From contig NZ_QASN01000017.1 of NCBI RefSeq assembly GCF_003052585.1, positions 186,001 to 250,000 of the forward strand: a stretch of 64,000 bases of DNA. The letters are read 5' to 3'. The notes below the pieces were generated by a model. The model saw only the letters and a program-made list of their open reading frames with translations. It had not been told where the DNA came from and did not search any database. Made by a program: the position numbers and the translations under genes. Shown piece by piece: positions 40,478 through 49,595 of this stretch. Every line of letters starts with the position of its first letter. Positions within the stretch are counted from its first letter, which is position 1. This DNA is from Pseudomonas mangrovi (GTDB lineage Bacteria > Pseudomonadota > Gammaproteobacteria > Pseudomonadales > Pseudomonadaceae).

Positions 40478-42763
40478 ATGGAAGGGCCCCGCGTGGACAT
40501 CGATGAGGAACTGTCACGGCTGCTCACGCGCCTGCGCCTGGATCGCACCGAGATCGCCCGGCGCCTGCAGTTCCTGCAATGGAACGACACCGATGCCGCA
40601 CGCCTGAATGCCGCGGCCGAACGCCTGGAGCCGGCTCACCGACTGTTCCTGCAGCGCTTCTACGAGCATCTGCAACGCTGCCACGATCTCGCCGGACTGA
40701 TCGCCGACCCGGCTACGCTGCTGCGCCTGCAACATAGCCAGTACGATTATTACCAGCGCCTCTGGCAGGGCCCCTATGATCGCGACTACGTGCTTGATCG
40801 CCTGCGGGTCGGCTGGATCCATCAGCGGGTCGGCGTCGATACCCACTGGTACCTCGGCGCCTACCGGATGTATCTGGATGCGATGCTGCAGACACTGTTG
40901 GGCGAGCATCCGCAGGCGGACACCTACGCCAGCCTGCTGAAGGCGGTGTTCTTCGACATGGCGCTGGCCATCGACACCTACAACTTCGCGCAGAGCCGCG
41001 CCCTGGAGGAGAGCGAGGCGCGCTTCGCACGAGCCCTGCGCGGCGCCAATGACGGCATCTGGGAATGGCACGTCGAGCAGGATCGGCTGTACGTCTCGGA
41101 GCGCTGGGCGAGCATGCTCGGTCTGAGCCTGGAAAGCCTCGAGCAGAGCAGTGCGAGCTGGTTCTCACGGGTCCATCCGGACGATCTCCCCGACCTGCGC
41201 CGCGCCATCGAGGCCCATCTGCAGGGGCATACCGCCTCGCTGCGCCATGAGTACCGCATTCGCAACCGCGCCGATGCCTACATCTGGGTGCTGGTGCGCG
41301 CGGTGGCGGAGGTCGTGGGGCCCGGCCAGCACCGTATGGCCGGCTCGCAGAGCGATATCGGCCGCCGGCGCGCGGCGGTCGAGGAGCTGCGCCACGCGGC
41401 TCGCCATGATCCGCTGACCGGCCTGGCCAACCGCGCCCAGCTGGCCGAGCTGCTGAGCCAGGCGCTGAAGCGCCGCCAGCGCAGCGGCGCGCGCGAAACC
41501 GCCCTGCTGTTCATCGATCTGGACCGCTTCAAGCTGATCAACGACAGCCTCGGCCACGCCGCCGGCGACGAGGTACTGGTGGAGGTCGCCCGACGACTGC
41601 GCAACTGCCTGCGCCCCGGCGATCACCTGGCGCGTTTCGGCGGTGACGAATTCGTCGCCCTGCTCGACGACTTGGCCGTGGTCGGCGATGCCGAGCAGAT
41701 CGCCCAGCGCATGCTCGACAGCCTGCGTCAGCCCCTGCACCTGCATCAGCAGACCCTGGTGATCAGTGCCAGCATCGGTATCGCGCCGCTGACTGACGAA
41801 CCGGGCCTCGACCCGCTACAGGCCGCCGACCTCGCCCTCTACGACGCCAAGGCCGCCGGCAAGGCCCAGTTCGTTCGCTACAACGACGCACTGCAGAGCG
41901 CCGCTCAGCGCCGTCTGCAGCTGGAGAGCGCTCTCGGCCAGGCCCTCGGCCGAGCCGAATTCGAGCTGCACTATCAACCTATCTGCCGGCTCGCCCAGCG
42001 CCACGCCTACATCGTCGGGGTCGAGGCACTGCTGCGCTGGAATCACCACGGCGAGGTGATCTCGCCGGTGGAGTTCATTCCGGCGCTGGAGGAATCCGGC
42101 GAGATAGTCGCGGTGGGCGACTGGGTTCTACGCCAGGCCTGCCATCAGGTCAGGACCTGGCAACGTGCCGGCCAGCAGCGCCTGCGCTGCTCGGTGAACC
42201 TGTCGATTCGCCAGCTGCAGCGCAGCGACTTCGCGGCGCTGGTCGCCGAGGTACTGCAGGACAGTGGCCTGGCCGCGGCCGATCTGATTCTCGAGATCAC
42301 CGAGTCGCAACTGATGCAGGACACCGCGCAGATCCTTGCCAGCCTGCGCGAGCTGGCCGAGCTCGGCGTGCGCCTGGCGCTGGACGACTTCGGCACCGGC
42401 TTTTCCTCCCTCGGCTATCTCAAGCGCTTTCCGCTGCACATCCTCAAGCTGGACAAGAGCTTCATCAGTGGCATTCCCGAGGACCCCGAGTCGCAGATCA
42501 TCAGCCAGGCGATCATCGGCCTGGGGCGCAATCTCGGCCTGCAGGTGGTTGCCGAAGGAGTGGAGACCGCAGCGCACCTCGGCTTTCTGCGCGAGCAGGG
42601 CTGTGAGCTGGCCCAGGGTTACTGGTTCAGCCGGCCACGCCCGGCGGCGGGCCTGGAGCGTCTGTTTGACGGTGCCGACTGCTTCGAAGGTCTCTGGTGC
42701 CTGCTCGACGAACGCACGAACCAGCCACCTCCCGGACCGTCCCACCCGGACGCAGCAATCTGA
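40478..42763 (+). CDS. Globin-coupled PAS-GGDEF-EAL c-di-GMP enzyme
   Basis: A 761-residue protein. Residues about 10-170 look like a globin-coupled sensor: an all-helical domain with the candidate proximal heme ligand His115 in LRVGWIHQRVGVD. A PAS domain (about 180-295, GIWEWHVEQDRLYVSERW) follows. GGDEF is intact at 388-392, with an RxxD inhibitory site five residues before it (RPGD, 379-382). EAL is intact at 516-518, with the DDFGTGFSSL metal/loop region and GVET near the end. Both synthesis and hydrolysis of c-di-GMP are possible. No strong ribosome site precedes the ATG; a GTG at 40493 behind GGAAGG is an alternative start. Oxygen or NO sensing is inferred. Confidence 0.88.
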   Translation: MEGPRVDIDEELSRLLTRLRLDRTEIARRLQFLQWNDTDAARLNAAAERLEPAHRLFLQRFYEHLQRCHDLAGLIADPATLLRLQHSQYDYYQRLWQGPYDRDYVLDRLRVGWIHQRVGVDTHWYLGAYRMYLDAMLQTLLGEHPQADTYASLLKAVFFDMALAIDTYNFAQSRALEESEARFARALRGANDGIWEWHVEQDRLYVSERWASMLGLSLESLEQSSASWFSRVHPDDLPDLRRAIEAHLQGHTASLRHEYRIRNRADAYIWVLVRAVAEVVGPGQHRMAGSQSDIGRRRAAVEELRHAARHDPLTGLANRAQLAELLSQALKRRQRSGARETALLFIDLDRFKLINDSLGHAAGDEVLVEVARRLRNCLRPGDHLARFGGDEFVALLDDLAVVGDAEQIAQRMLDSLRQPLHLHQQTLVISASIGIAPLTDEPGLDPLQAADLALYDAKAAGKAQFVRYNDALQSAAQRRLQLESALGQALGRAEFELHYQPICRLAQRHAYIVGVEALLRWNHHGEVISPVEFIPALEESGEIVAVGDWVLRQACHQVRTWQRAGQQRLRCSVNLSIRQLQRSDFAALVAEVLQDSGLAAADLILEITESQLMQDTAQILASLRELAELGVRLALDDFGTGFSSLGYLKRFPLHILKLDKSFISGIPEDPESQIISQAIIGLGRNLGLQVVAEGVETAAHLGFLREQGCELAQGYWFSRPRPAAGLERLFDGADCFEGLWCLLDERTNQPPPGPSHPDAAI

Positions 42764-42856
42764 CGCCACCCCTGATGGCCCTGTGACAGCCCCGAACAAA
42801 GCTGCTATAGGTGAGGGGCTGCACCAGAACAAGTCCATATCGTGCGGATATCCTTG

Positions 42857-44758
42857 ATGCGCCAACCCTTCAGCCTGATCCTCCTGCTGTTGCTGATCCT
42901 CTGCGGCGCCTCCCGGGCCGAATCGAGCATAGCGACGGACGACGTGCTGCCGTTGAGCCCGCAGCAACCGCTGCTAATCGGCATGAACGTCGAGTATCTG
43001 CTCGGCGAGCCGGATGCCAGCTTCGAGAGCATCGCCGCACGTCCGGCCAGCGACTGGCAGCGCAGCGCTCGTCCGACCCTGGGGCTGGGCGCCCAGCTGA
43101 AGGGCGTCTGGGTGCGCTTCGCAGTGCGCAATGACGCCTACCGCTACGGCAACTGGCAACTGGAGATCAAGTGGCCGATGCTGGATCGGGTCGAACTGCG
43201 TCAGCTTGACCCGCAAACCGGGATATGGAGCAACACCCAGGTCACGGGAGATCACATACCGCCCTCGCAACGCCCGCTGCAACATCGCTACCTGCTGCTG
43301 CCGCTGGAGCTACCCAGTGGGCAAGACAGCCACATCTACCTGCATGTGCGCTCGTCCGAGGCACTGGTGCTGCCGATGCAGCTGATGTCGGCGGAACAGC
43401 TGGCGGCGTCCGAGGGCAGGATCCTCACGCTGATGCACATGTTCTTCGGCGGCATGCTGGTGATGCTGCTGTACAACGCCAGTCTGTACATCTTCACCCG
43501 CGACCGCAGCTACATCTTCTACGTCTGCTATCTCACCTGCGCGCTGGGCTATGAGCTGGCAGTCAGCGGCATTGGTCACCAGTACGTCTGGGGCGAATGG
43601 CATTGGTTCGCGCCCAAGGCCTATTCGGCGTTTGCCAGCGCGACCTTCCTGTTATCGCTGATCTTCGGGCGGGTCTTCCTCAAGTTGCCGAAGTACGGCG
43701 GCTGGGTGCTGGCGCTGAACAGCTCGCTGATCACCTACTGGTCCGTCCTGCTCGCTTCGGTGCTGTTCTATCCGCCGGCTGCTCACTGGCTGTTGCCGGA
43801 GCTGATGCCCATCGTGGCCTGCATTGCGGGCTTCATCACCACCGGCTACCTGTGGTACCGCGGCAATATCTCGGCCAAGCTGTTCACCATCGCCTGGAGC
43901 GTGCTGATCATCGCCACCGTGGTGCACCTGCTGGCGCTCAACGGCGCCCTGCCGCTGACCACCTTCACCCTCGGCGCGCAGATGATCGGCGTGTTCTTCG
44001 AGTTCGTGATGCTCTCCATCGCGCTGGCCGAACGGATCAACCGCGAACGCGCCGAGCGGGTCGAGGCGCAGACCAACCTGCTGCTGTCCACCCGCACCCT
44101 GGCCCACGAGCGCGAGGAAAAACTGCGCGCCCAGCAGCAGATACTCGACCTGCAGCGCGCCGCCAACGAAGAACTGGAAGCCCGTGTGCGCGAACGCACC
44201 CTGGATCTGGAAAACGCCAAGCAGGAACTGGAGCTGGCCAACCGCGAACTGGCCGCGCTGAGCATTACCGATCCGCTGACCAAACTGCACAACCGCCGCC
44301 ACTTCGATAGCGTGATCGCCGAGGAAGTGGCGCGCTCCAAGCGCATCGGCAGCCCACTGTCGGTGCTGATGCTCGACATCGACCATTTCAAGAGGGTCAA
44401 CGACACCTACGGCCACCCCTTCGGTGACGAGTGTCTGCGCCAGGTCGCCGACGTGATTATGAAAAACGCCCAGCGCGCCGGTGATCTGGCCGCCCGCTAT
44501 GGTGGCGAGGAATTCATCCTCGCCCTGCCGGCCACCGACATCGAGCACGCAGCCCTGGTGGCGGAGAACATTCGCGCCGGCATCGAGACCATTGAGGTCC
44601 ATCACGAAGGGCAGCGCGTGCCGCTGACCATGAGCATCGGCGTTGCCAGCCTGGTGTTCGGGCGTCAGGACGACATCACCTGGCTGATCGGCTGTGCCGA
44701 TGCGGCGCTCTACCGTGCCAAGCGCAACGGTCGCAACCAGATCGCCACCCATGCCTGA
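42857..44758 (+). CDS. 7TMR-DISM diguanylate cyclase
   Basis: A 633-residue membrane protein. It has a signal/anchor (PFSLILLLLLILCGASRA), then a periplasmic 7TMR-DISM extracellular domain (about 30-180, LKGVWVRFAVRND). Seven hydrophobic segments (about 195-395) are followed by a coiled coil (LQRAANEELEARVRERTLDLENAKQELELANREL). The C-terminal GGDEF domain has the active GGEEF form (ARYGGEEFILAL) with RxxD (RAGD) five residues before it. A GTG at 42842 is an alternative start. It makes c-di-GMP in response to an unknown periplasmic ligand, often a carbohydrate or surface cue in this class. Confidence 0.92.
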   Translation: MRQPFSLILLLLLILCGASRAESSIATDDVLPLSPQQPLLIGMNVEYLLGEPDASFESIAARPASDWQRSARPTLGLGAQLKGVWVRFAVRNDAYRYGNWQLEIKWPMLDRVELRQLDPQTGIWSNTQVTGDHIPPSQRPLQHRYLLLPLELPSGQDSHIYLHVRSSEALVLPMQLMSAEQLAASEGRILTLMHMFFGGMLVMLLYNASLYIFTRDRSYIFYVCYLTCALGYELAVSGIGHQYVWGEWHWFAPKAYSAFASATFLLSLIFGRVFLKLPKYGGWVLALNSSLITYWSVLLASVLFYPPAAHWLLPELMPIVACIAGFITTGYLWYRGNISAKLFTIAWSVLIIATVVHLLALNGALPLTTFTLGAQMIGVFFEFVMLSIALAERINRERAERVEAQTNLLLSTRTLAHEREEKLRAQQQILDLQRAANEELEARVRERTLDLENAKQELELANRELAALSITDPLTKLHNRRHFDSVIAEEVARSKRIGSPLSVLMLDIDHFKRVNDTYGHPFGDECLRQVADVIMKNAQRAGDLAARYGGEEFILALPATDIEHAALVAENIRAGIETIEVHHEGQRVPLTMSIGVASLVFGRQDDITWLIGCADAALYRAKRNGRNQIATHA

Positions 44759-44844
44759 CGCCGGCCCAGGGTGCTGAACTTGCGTCCGGCGCGCGGGTCA
44801 CTGGAACGATTGCCCGCCCGCCACCTTCACGAAGACCCACGCTC

Positions 44845-45885
44845 TTGACCCTGTCGCCCGTCCACCGCTCTGCAACTCTCTGGCGGGATCGTCTGCGCCG
44901 CCTGCTCGAACTGGCCCAGCGCTACCCTGGCCTGATCGCCGCCTTCGGTTTCATCTCCGGCGTCGCCAGCTTTCTGCTGGTGGAACGGCACGAAAGCCTG
45001 GCCAAGGTCATCGCCCTGGTGATGCTCGCCAGCTGGGTCTGGCTGGTGCTGGAGAACCTGCTGCGCAAGAGCCTCTCGCGCTGGCTGGGGATACGTATCC
45101 CTCGCGTCCTGCTGCGCTATCTGACCCAACTGGTGCATCAGGAAAGCCTGTTCTTCGTGCTGCCGTTCTTCGCCATCACCACCGCCTGGAACAGCGGCCA
45201 GGCATTGTTCACCGGACTGCTCGGGGTCGCCGCGCTGGTCTCGATCATCGACCCGCTGTACTACCGCTGGCTGGCGCGGCGGCGCTGGCTGTACCTCGCC
45301 TACCATGGCGTCACCCTGTTTGCGGTGGCACTGACCGCCCTGCCGATCATCCTGCGCCTGAGCACCGCGCAGAGCTATCCGCTGGCGCTGGGCATCGCCG
45401 TGCTGCTGTCCTTCCCCAGCCTCAGCGGCCTGCTCCAGGTAAGGCGTTGGTGGCGCGGCCTGGCACTCTGCGGCCTGGCGCTGCTACTGGGCGGCAGCGG
45501 CTGGCTGGTGCGCTCGTGGGTGCCGCCAGCGACCCTGTGGATGACCGAGATGGCAGTGGCCAGCGAGCTGGACGACCGCAACCGGGCGCCTGGTCGCTCG
45601 CTCGGCGAGATCAGCCTGGCCGACCTGCACAGGAACGGACTGTTCGCCTATACCGCGATCAGCGCACCGCGTGGCCTGAACGAACGCATCTATCACGTCT
45701 GGCGCCGCAACGGCGTGGAGATCGACCGCATTCCCCTGGACATCCGCGGCGGGCGCAAGGCCGGCTACCGGGCCTGGAGCCACAAGCTGCGCTTCCCCGA
45801 GGATGCTACCGGTCGCTGGCAGGTGCGTGTCGTCACCGAGGCGGGACAGATGATCGGAACACTGCGTTTTCGTGTTCATGAGTGA
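44845..45885 (+). CDS. DUF5924/DUF2914 membrane protein
   Basis: A 346-residue protein with six or seven hydrophobic segments in the first two thirds (for example GLIAAFGFISGVASFLLVE and VIALVMLASWVWLVLENLL). It ends in a soluble DUF2914 domain (about 245-345) containing HVWRRNGVEIDRIPLDIRGG and WQVRVVTEAGQMIGTLRF. Function is unknown; DUF2914 domains are usually periplasmic. The annotated start is a TTG without a clear ribosome site, so the N-terminus is uncertain by a few codons. It follows the cyclase gene by 86 bp. Confidence 0.8.
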   Translation: MTLSPVHRSATLWRDRLRRLLELAQRYPGLIAAFGFISGVASFLLVERHESLAKVIALVMLASWVWLVLENLLRKSLSRWLGIRIPRVLLRYLTQLVHQESLFFVLPFFAITTAWNSGQALFTGLLGVAALVSIIDPLYYRWLARRRWLYLAYHGVTLFAVALTALPIILRLSTAQSYPLALGIAVLLSFPSLSGLLQVRRWWRGLALCGLALLLGGSGWLVRSWVPPATLWMTEMAVASELDDRNRAPGRSLGEISLADLHRNGLFAYTAISAPRGLNERIYHVWRRNGVEIDRIPLDIRGGRKAGYRAWSHKLRFPEDATGRWQVRVVTEAGQMIGTLRFRVHE

Positions 45886-45965
45886 CCGAGAGGAAAGTCG
45901 ACCAAAGGTCGGGGTTTAGCGAGAAGTCGTCTGGACGACGTGCTGTCTCAATGCCACTATCCGCA

Positions 45966-46003
45966 CAAAAGCTGTACAGCTTTTGGTTTATGTACAGCTT
46001 TTG
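45966..46003. repeat. Perfect 20-bp palindrome plus a repeated half-site
   Basis: CAAAAGCTGTACAGCTTTTG at 45966-45985 is a perfect palindrome. After 5 bp, TGTACAGCTTTTG occurs again at 45991-46003. The surrounding 258-bp gap between convergent genes has no convincing gene. The AT-rich arms contrast with the GC-rich surroundings. It may be a protein-binding site, a terminator-like structure or an element remnant; see findings. Confidence 0.75.
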
Positions 46004-46143
46004 CCGAACAGGAAGTTTCTTCTCCAACCCCGCAGTGGGTGTTCCAACACTTGGCCTCTGGCCGGAGCCGCGATGGAGGCTGGGTATCGATTGATACCGC
46101 CGTTTCAGCCTCATCGCTCAAGCATTTCTCCATTACGCGGCCT

Positions 46144-47373
46144 TCAGCCGAAGAACCAGTAGCAGACCGCGATGGCTGCCAGCACCCCGCTGAATTCTGC
46201 CAGCAGCGCGCAGCCCACCGCATGGCGGGCGCGCTGGATGCCCACAGCGCCGAAATACACCGCCAGCACGTAGAAGGTGGTCTCGGTGCTGCCCTGAATG
46301 GTCGCCGCCAGCAGCCCGGCGAAGCTGTCCGGGCCGTAGGTCTGCATGGTTTCGATCATCATCGCCCGCGCCGCGCTACCGGAGAACGGCTTGACCATCG
46401 CGGTCGGCAGGGCGTCGACGAAGCGGGTATCCCAACCCAGCCATTCGGCCATCCAGCGGATGCCCTCAAGGCCGAAATCCAGCGCGCCCGAGGCACGCAG
46501 AACACCGATGGCGCAGAGCATCGCGACCAGGTAGGGCAACAGGCTCTTCGCCACCTCGAAACCTTCCTTGGCCCCGTCGATGAAACATTCGTACACCGGC
46601 ACCCGGCGCAGGGCACCCAGCAGGAGGAACAGCACTATCACGCCGAACAGCACCAGGTTGCCGAGCAAGCCGGAAAGCGCGGTCAGGGCGGCCGCCGAGA
46701 GCCCGGCCAGGGTACCGATGAACAACCCCAGCAAAAGCGCACCACCGCCGAGATAGGCGAGCACCACCGGGTCCCACAGGCGCAGGCGCTGGACGATGGC
46801 GACCGACAGCAGGCCGGCCAGGGTCGACGCCGTGGTGGCGAGCAGGATCGGCAGGAAGACCATCGCCGGATCCTGGGCACCGGCCTCGGCGCGAAACATG
46901 AAGATGGTTACCGGCAGCAGCGTCAGCGAGGAGGCGTTGAGCACCAGAAAGAGGATCTGCGCGTTGCTCGCCACAGTCGCGCTCGGGTTCAGCTCCTGCA
47001 GCGCGCGCATGGCCTTGAGGCCGATCGGTGTGGCGGCATTGTCCAGGCCCAGGCCGTTGGCAGCGAAGTTCATGGTGATCAGCCCCAGCGCCGGATGGCC
47101 GCGCGGTACCTCCGGCATCAATCGGGCGAACAGGGGGCCCAGCAGGCGCGCCAGCAGCGCGACCAGACCGGCCTTCTCGGCGATACGCAGCAGGCCCAGC
47201 CAGAGCGTCAGCGTGCCGAACAGCAGGATCATCAGATCGACCGAGGTCTTCGCCATGGTGAACAGGCTTTTGACCAGCGCCTCGAACACATCCGCCTCGC
47301 CACCAATCAGCCAGCGCGCCAGGGCGGCCACTGCCGCCACCAGGAAGAAGCCCAGCCAGAGGCCGTTGAGCAT
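46144..47373 (-). CDS. Nucleoside-recognition (gate) domain membrane protein, SpmA-SpmB-like fusion
   Basis: A 409-residue membrane protein with about ten hydrophobic segments in two related halves. Each half contains a gate-type pattern: first half FGTLTLWLGLLRIAEKAGLV and MNFAANGLGLDNAATPIGLKAM, second half KPFSGSAARAMMIETMQTYGPDSFAGLLAATIQGSTETTFYVLAVYFGAVG. These correspond to SpmA- and SpmB-like proteins joined in one chain, common in Gram-negatives. The transported solute is unknown. The start at 47373 follows AAGGAG. It is divergent from wrbA. Confidence 0.88.
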   Translation of the reverse strand: MLNGLWLGFFLVAAVAALARWLIGGEADVFEALVKSLFTMAKTSVDLMILLFGTLTLWLGLLRIAEKAGLVALLARLLGPLFARLMPEVPRGHPALGLITMNFAANGLGLDNAATPIGLKAMRALQELNPSATVASNAQILFLVLNASSLTLLPVTIFMFRAEAGAQDPAMVFLPILLATTASTLAGLLSVAIVQRLRLWDPVVLAYLGGGALLLGLFIGTLAGLSAAALTALSGLLGNLVLFGVIVLFLLLGALRRVPVYECFIDGAKEGFEVAKSLLPYLVAMLCAIGVLRASGALDFGLEGIRWMAEWLGWDTRFVDALPTAMVKPFSGSAARAMMIETMQTYGPDSFAGLLAATIQGSTETTFYVLAVYFGAVGIQRARHAVGCALLAEFSGVLAAIAVCYWFFG

Positions 47374-47472
47374 GTCGTTCTCCTTGTAGAGGCGGGGATG
47401 ATAGCGGCCCGGGCACGAGACGGTCATCCCGATGGTCTACCTTGCTTCTGAACCCACCCACGGAGAGAGGCA

Positions 47473-48069
47473 ATGAAGAAGATCCTGGTGCTCTACTACT
47501 CGATGTATGGCCACGTCGAACGCATGGCTGAAGCGGTCGCCGACGGCGCAAGAACGGTCGAGGGCGTGGAGGTGACGCTCAAGCGCGTGCCGGAAACCAT
47601 GCCCGAAGAGATTGCCCGCAAGGCCGGCGCCCACCTCGACCAAGCGGCGCCCGTGGCCAGCCCGACAGAACTGGCGGACTACGATGCGATCCTGTTCGGC
47701 ACACCGACCCGGTTCGGCAACATGAGCGCGCAGATGCGCAGTTTCCTCGATCAGACCGGAGGTCTCTGGGCCAAGGGCGCGCTGGTCGGCAAGCTGGGCA
47801 GCGTGTTCACGTCCACCGGCACCGGCGGCGGCGCGGAAACCACCATCACCTCCTTCTGGCACACCCTGGTGCACCACGGAATGCTGATCAGCGGCCTGCC
47901 CTATGCAGTGCCCGAGCTGAGCCAGATCGATGAGGTGCGCGGTGGCTCGCCCTATGGCGCAGCAACCTTGGCCGGGCCCGACGGCTCACGGCAGCCGACT
48001 GAAAAAGAGCTGAAACTGGCTCGTTTCCAGGGCGCTCATGTCGCAGGGCTGTGCGCTCGGATGAGCTGA
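47473..48069 (+). CDS. wrbA: NAD(P)H:quinone oxidoreductase WrbA
   Basis: A 198-residue flavodoxin-like FMN enzyme that reduces quinones by two electrons. FMN-binding segments are the N-terminal [55 protein letters not shown], and [24 protein letters not shown]. The C-terminal [24 protein letters not shown] is characteristic of WrbA. A GAGAGAGG precedes the ATG. Confidence 0.96.
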   Translation: MKKILVLYYSMYGHVERMAEAVADGARTVEGVEVTLKRVPETMPEEIARKAGAHLDQAAPVASPTELADYDAILFGTPTRFGNMSAQMRSFLDQTGGLWAKGALVGKLGSVFTSTGTGGGAETTITSFWHTLVHHGMLISGLPYAVPELSQIDEVRGGSPYGAATLAGPDGSRQPTEKELKLARFQGAHVAGLCARMS

Positions 48070-48330
48070 AAAGGCTTGGGTAGCAGGAGGGTTGTTCATT
48101 TCGCGAGCGGCAGTGTCGAAGCAAGGCTCGACTGCCGGGATTGGACGAGGTGAATGGCAGCGTCATCGACGATGTTTCTGCAGGGCTGTAACCCGGAAGG
48201 CGACACACGCCAACCAGGTTGCAGTCCGTCCCGATCCGACCCGCTTGCGCGGAGGCACCCCCTCTGCCCCTGGAGCACGCCTGGCGGCGTATCCCGATCC
48301 CCTGATCGGAGCCCGCGTCAGCGAGCTCGT

Positions 48331-48360
48331 TGGTCCAGTAAGGACCAGCGCCTGCGCGCT
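48331..48360. terminator. Hairpins between convergent wrbA and ivy genes
   Basis: TGGTCC-AGTAA-GGACCA (48331-48347) is followed directly by AGCGC-CTGC-GCGCT (48347-48360). Both lack a T-tract. The rest of the 296-bp gap 48070-48365 is GC-rich and I see no gene in it. A weak bidirectional terminator is possible. Confidence 0.35.
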
Positions 48361-48365
48361 GATCC

Positions 48366-48812
48366 TCAATACCAATCCGCTTCCTGCGCCAGCTGCTCCT
48401 GCAGCACCTGCTGCAACAGCGCATCGGGCTCACCCAGCCAGCGCAGCGTGGCATACCGACTCGGCGCCCGGTCGGCCGGCATGGCCTCCGGCAACCGCAC
48501 GTAAAGGGCATGCGCCTGATCCTTGTCCCAGTCCACCAGGACGAAAAGGCGCTCGCCGGAACAGCGCTCCGGCTCGCACAGCTTGCCGAACAGGTAACGC
48601 TTGCCGTCGGCCTCCAGGGCCTGCATCGGGAAGCTCTGTCCGTCAAGATTGATGATCCATTCCGGGAGTCGTTCCTCGGCCTGCATCAGCTGTTGCCAGG
48701 AGCGGCGAAACTCCTCGTTGGCCAGCAGCGTGCGCAGGTCGACCGCTTCAGCGGCGCTCACCGCCGAGCTGGCGATAGCCAGCCAGGCGGCGATCATCCA
48801 TTGAGGCAACAC
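48366..48812 (-). CDS. Ivy-family lysozyme inhibitor (periplasmic)
   Basis: A 148-residue protein with a signal peptide (MLPQWMIAAWLAIASSAVSA). The inhibitory loop of Ivy proteins, C-x4-C, is present as CEPERC, preceded by GKRYLFGKL and followed by ERLFVLVDWDKDQAHALYVRLP. It blocks C-type lysozyme in the periplasm. It follows the DUF1328 gene by 9 bp; in PAO1 the same pair lies next to algB (PA5481-PA5482), where the Ivy paralogue is ivyPa2. Confidence 0.88.
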   Translation of the reverse strand: MLPQWMIAAWLAIASSAVSAAEAVDLRTLLANEEFRRSWQQLMQAEERLPEWIINLDGQSFPMQALEADGKRYLFGKLCEPERCSGERLFVLVDWDKDQAHALYVRLPEAMPADRAPSRYATLRWLGEPDALLQQVLQEQLAQEADWY

Positions 48813-48821
48813 GAATGTCTC

Positions 48822-48986
48822 CTACAAGCGACCGCGACGGCCGAAGATGAGGGAAGCCACGAACAGCACCAGGAACACCACGAAGAGGATCTTGGCGATC
48901 CCGGCTGCGGTACCCGCGATGCCGCCAAAGCCCAGTACTGCAGCAATGATGGCGATGATCAGGAATGTAATGGCCCAACTAAGCAT
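48822..48986 (-). CDS. DUF1328 small membrane protein
   Basis: A 54-residue protein, [20 protein letters not shown] then [20 protein letters not shown] and [14 protein letters not shown]. It has two transmembrane helices and a basic tail, the classic DUF1328 (YtjA-type) pattern. A GAGGAGA lies 6 nt before the ATG. DUF1328 genes are frequently envelope- or general-stress induced. It sits 9 bp upstream of the Ivy gene and 133 bp downstream of the 60-residue protein, possibly in the same transcript. Confidence 0.92.
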   Translation of the reverse strand: MLSWAITFLIIAIIAAVLGFGGIAGTAAGIAKILFVVFLVLFVASLIFGRRGRL

Positions 48987-49119
48987 GATTGCTCTCCTCT
49001 TTCTTGTTCGGGAAGGCCGTCAGGCCTCCCGCTCGGAGTGACACAGCGACTGCATGCGCCTCTCGTCTCCGGCGACCGCCGGGAGCTCGTTACGACCGCG
49101 CTCGCGCGACCGTGATAAT

Positions 49120-49302
49120 TCAGTGGCTTTCCGTGGCGGGCTGGCGCAGCTGCCAGTCATGCCGTACGACGTCTGACGTCATTTCCGCAGCGATCTCCCC
49201 GGTCTGGCGACAACCGGCAAGCATCTGCCCGATGAGGCAGGTGCAGCCCAGCGCCACCATCAGCAACAGTCCCAGACCCAGCAATGCGAATACGATCAAC
49301 AT
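49120..49302 (-). CDS. Small single-span membrane protein (60 residues)
   Basis: A frame starting MLIVFALLGLGLLLMVALGC gives one long hydrophobic helix with three cysteines (CTCLIGQMLAGC), then a hydrophilic tail EIAAEMTSDVVRHDW. A strong GGAGGAAG precedes the ATG. The start lies 17 bp after the stop of the preceding secreted-protein gene, supporting real expression. I do not recognise the family. Confidence 0.65.
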   Translation of the reverse strand: MLIVFALLGLGLLLMVALGCTCLIGQMLAGCRQTGEIAAEMTSDVVRHDWQLRQPATESH

Positions 49303-49319
49303 GATTTCTTCCTCCGTCC

Positions 49320-49556
49320 TCAGAAGACCCAGCGCTGCACGGGCGCGCTGCGCTCCACCCACCCGCTCGCCGGCTCCAGGGAAAGAGCTGGCAGTGCCCA
49401 CTCACCCAGCGACTGCTCAACCGTCACTGCACGCGCACCTGACCCCGGACCTTCGCCGGCAGGGCTATGCCCCGCCATCAGCAACATTCCGCTGACCATG
49501 CCGGTCAGCAGCAGCGCCCGACCAAGGGGCTGGATCATTGCGCGAGATGGGTTCAT
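49320..49556 (-). CDS. Small secreted or anchored protein (78 residues)
   Basis: A frame starting MNPSRAMIQPLGRALLLTGM has a signal-like hydrophobic stretch to about residue 31, then a short polar region rich in Pro and Trp. An AGGTG lies upstream of the ATG at 49556. It sits 39 bp after the DUF2383 gene and 17 bp before the 60-residue gene. No family recognised; codon use is like its neighbours. Confidence 0.55.
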   Translation of the reverse strand: MNPSRAMIQPLGRALLLTGMVSGMLLMAGHSPAGEGPGSGARAVTVEQSLGEWALPALSLEPASGWVERSAPVQRWVF

Positions 49557-49595
49557 GTCGATCACCTGCCGTGTGGTTGCGGAAAGCCCTGAGGC

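Noticed and set aside
45833..46114. Short overlapping frames on both strands around the 20-bp palindrome
   Set aside because: They run into the end of the DUF5924 gene or consist of translated repeat (KLYSF-type residues), have no ribosome site and no domain.
48070..48365. Small frames between wrbA and the Ivy gene
   Set aside because: Compositional frames in all phases, none with a ribosome site or recognisable family. Treated as intergenic.
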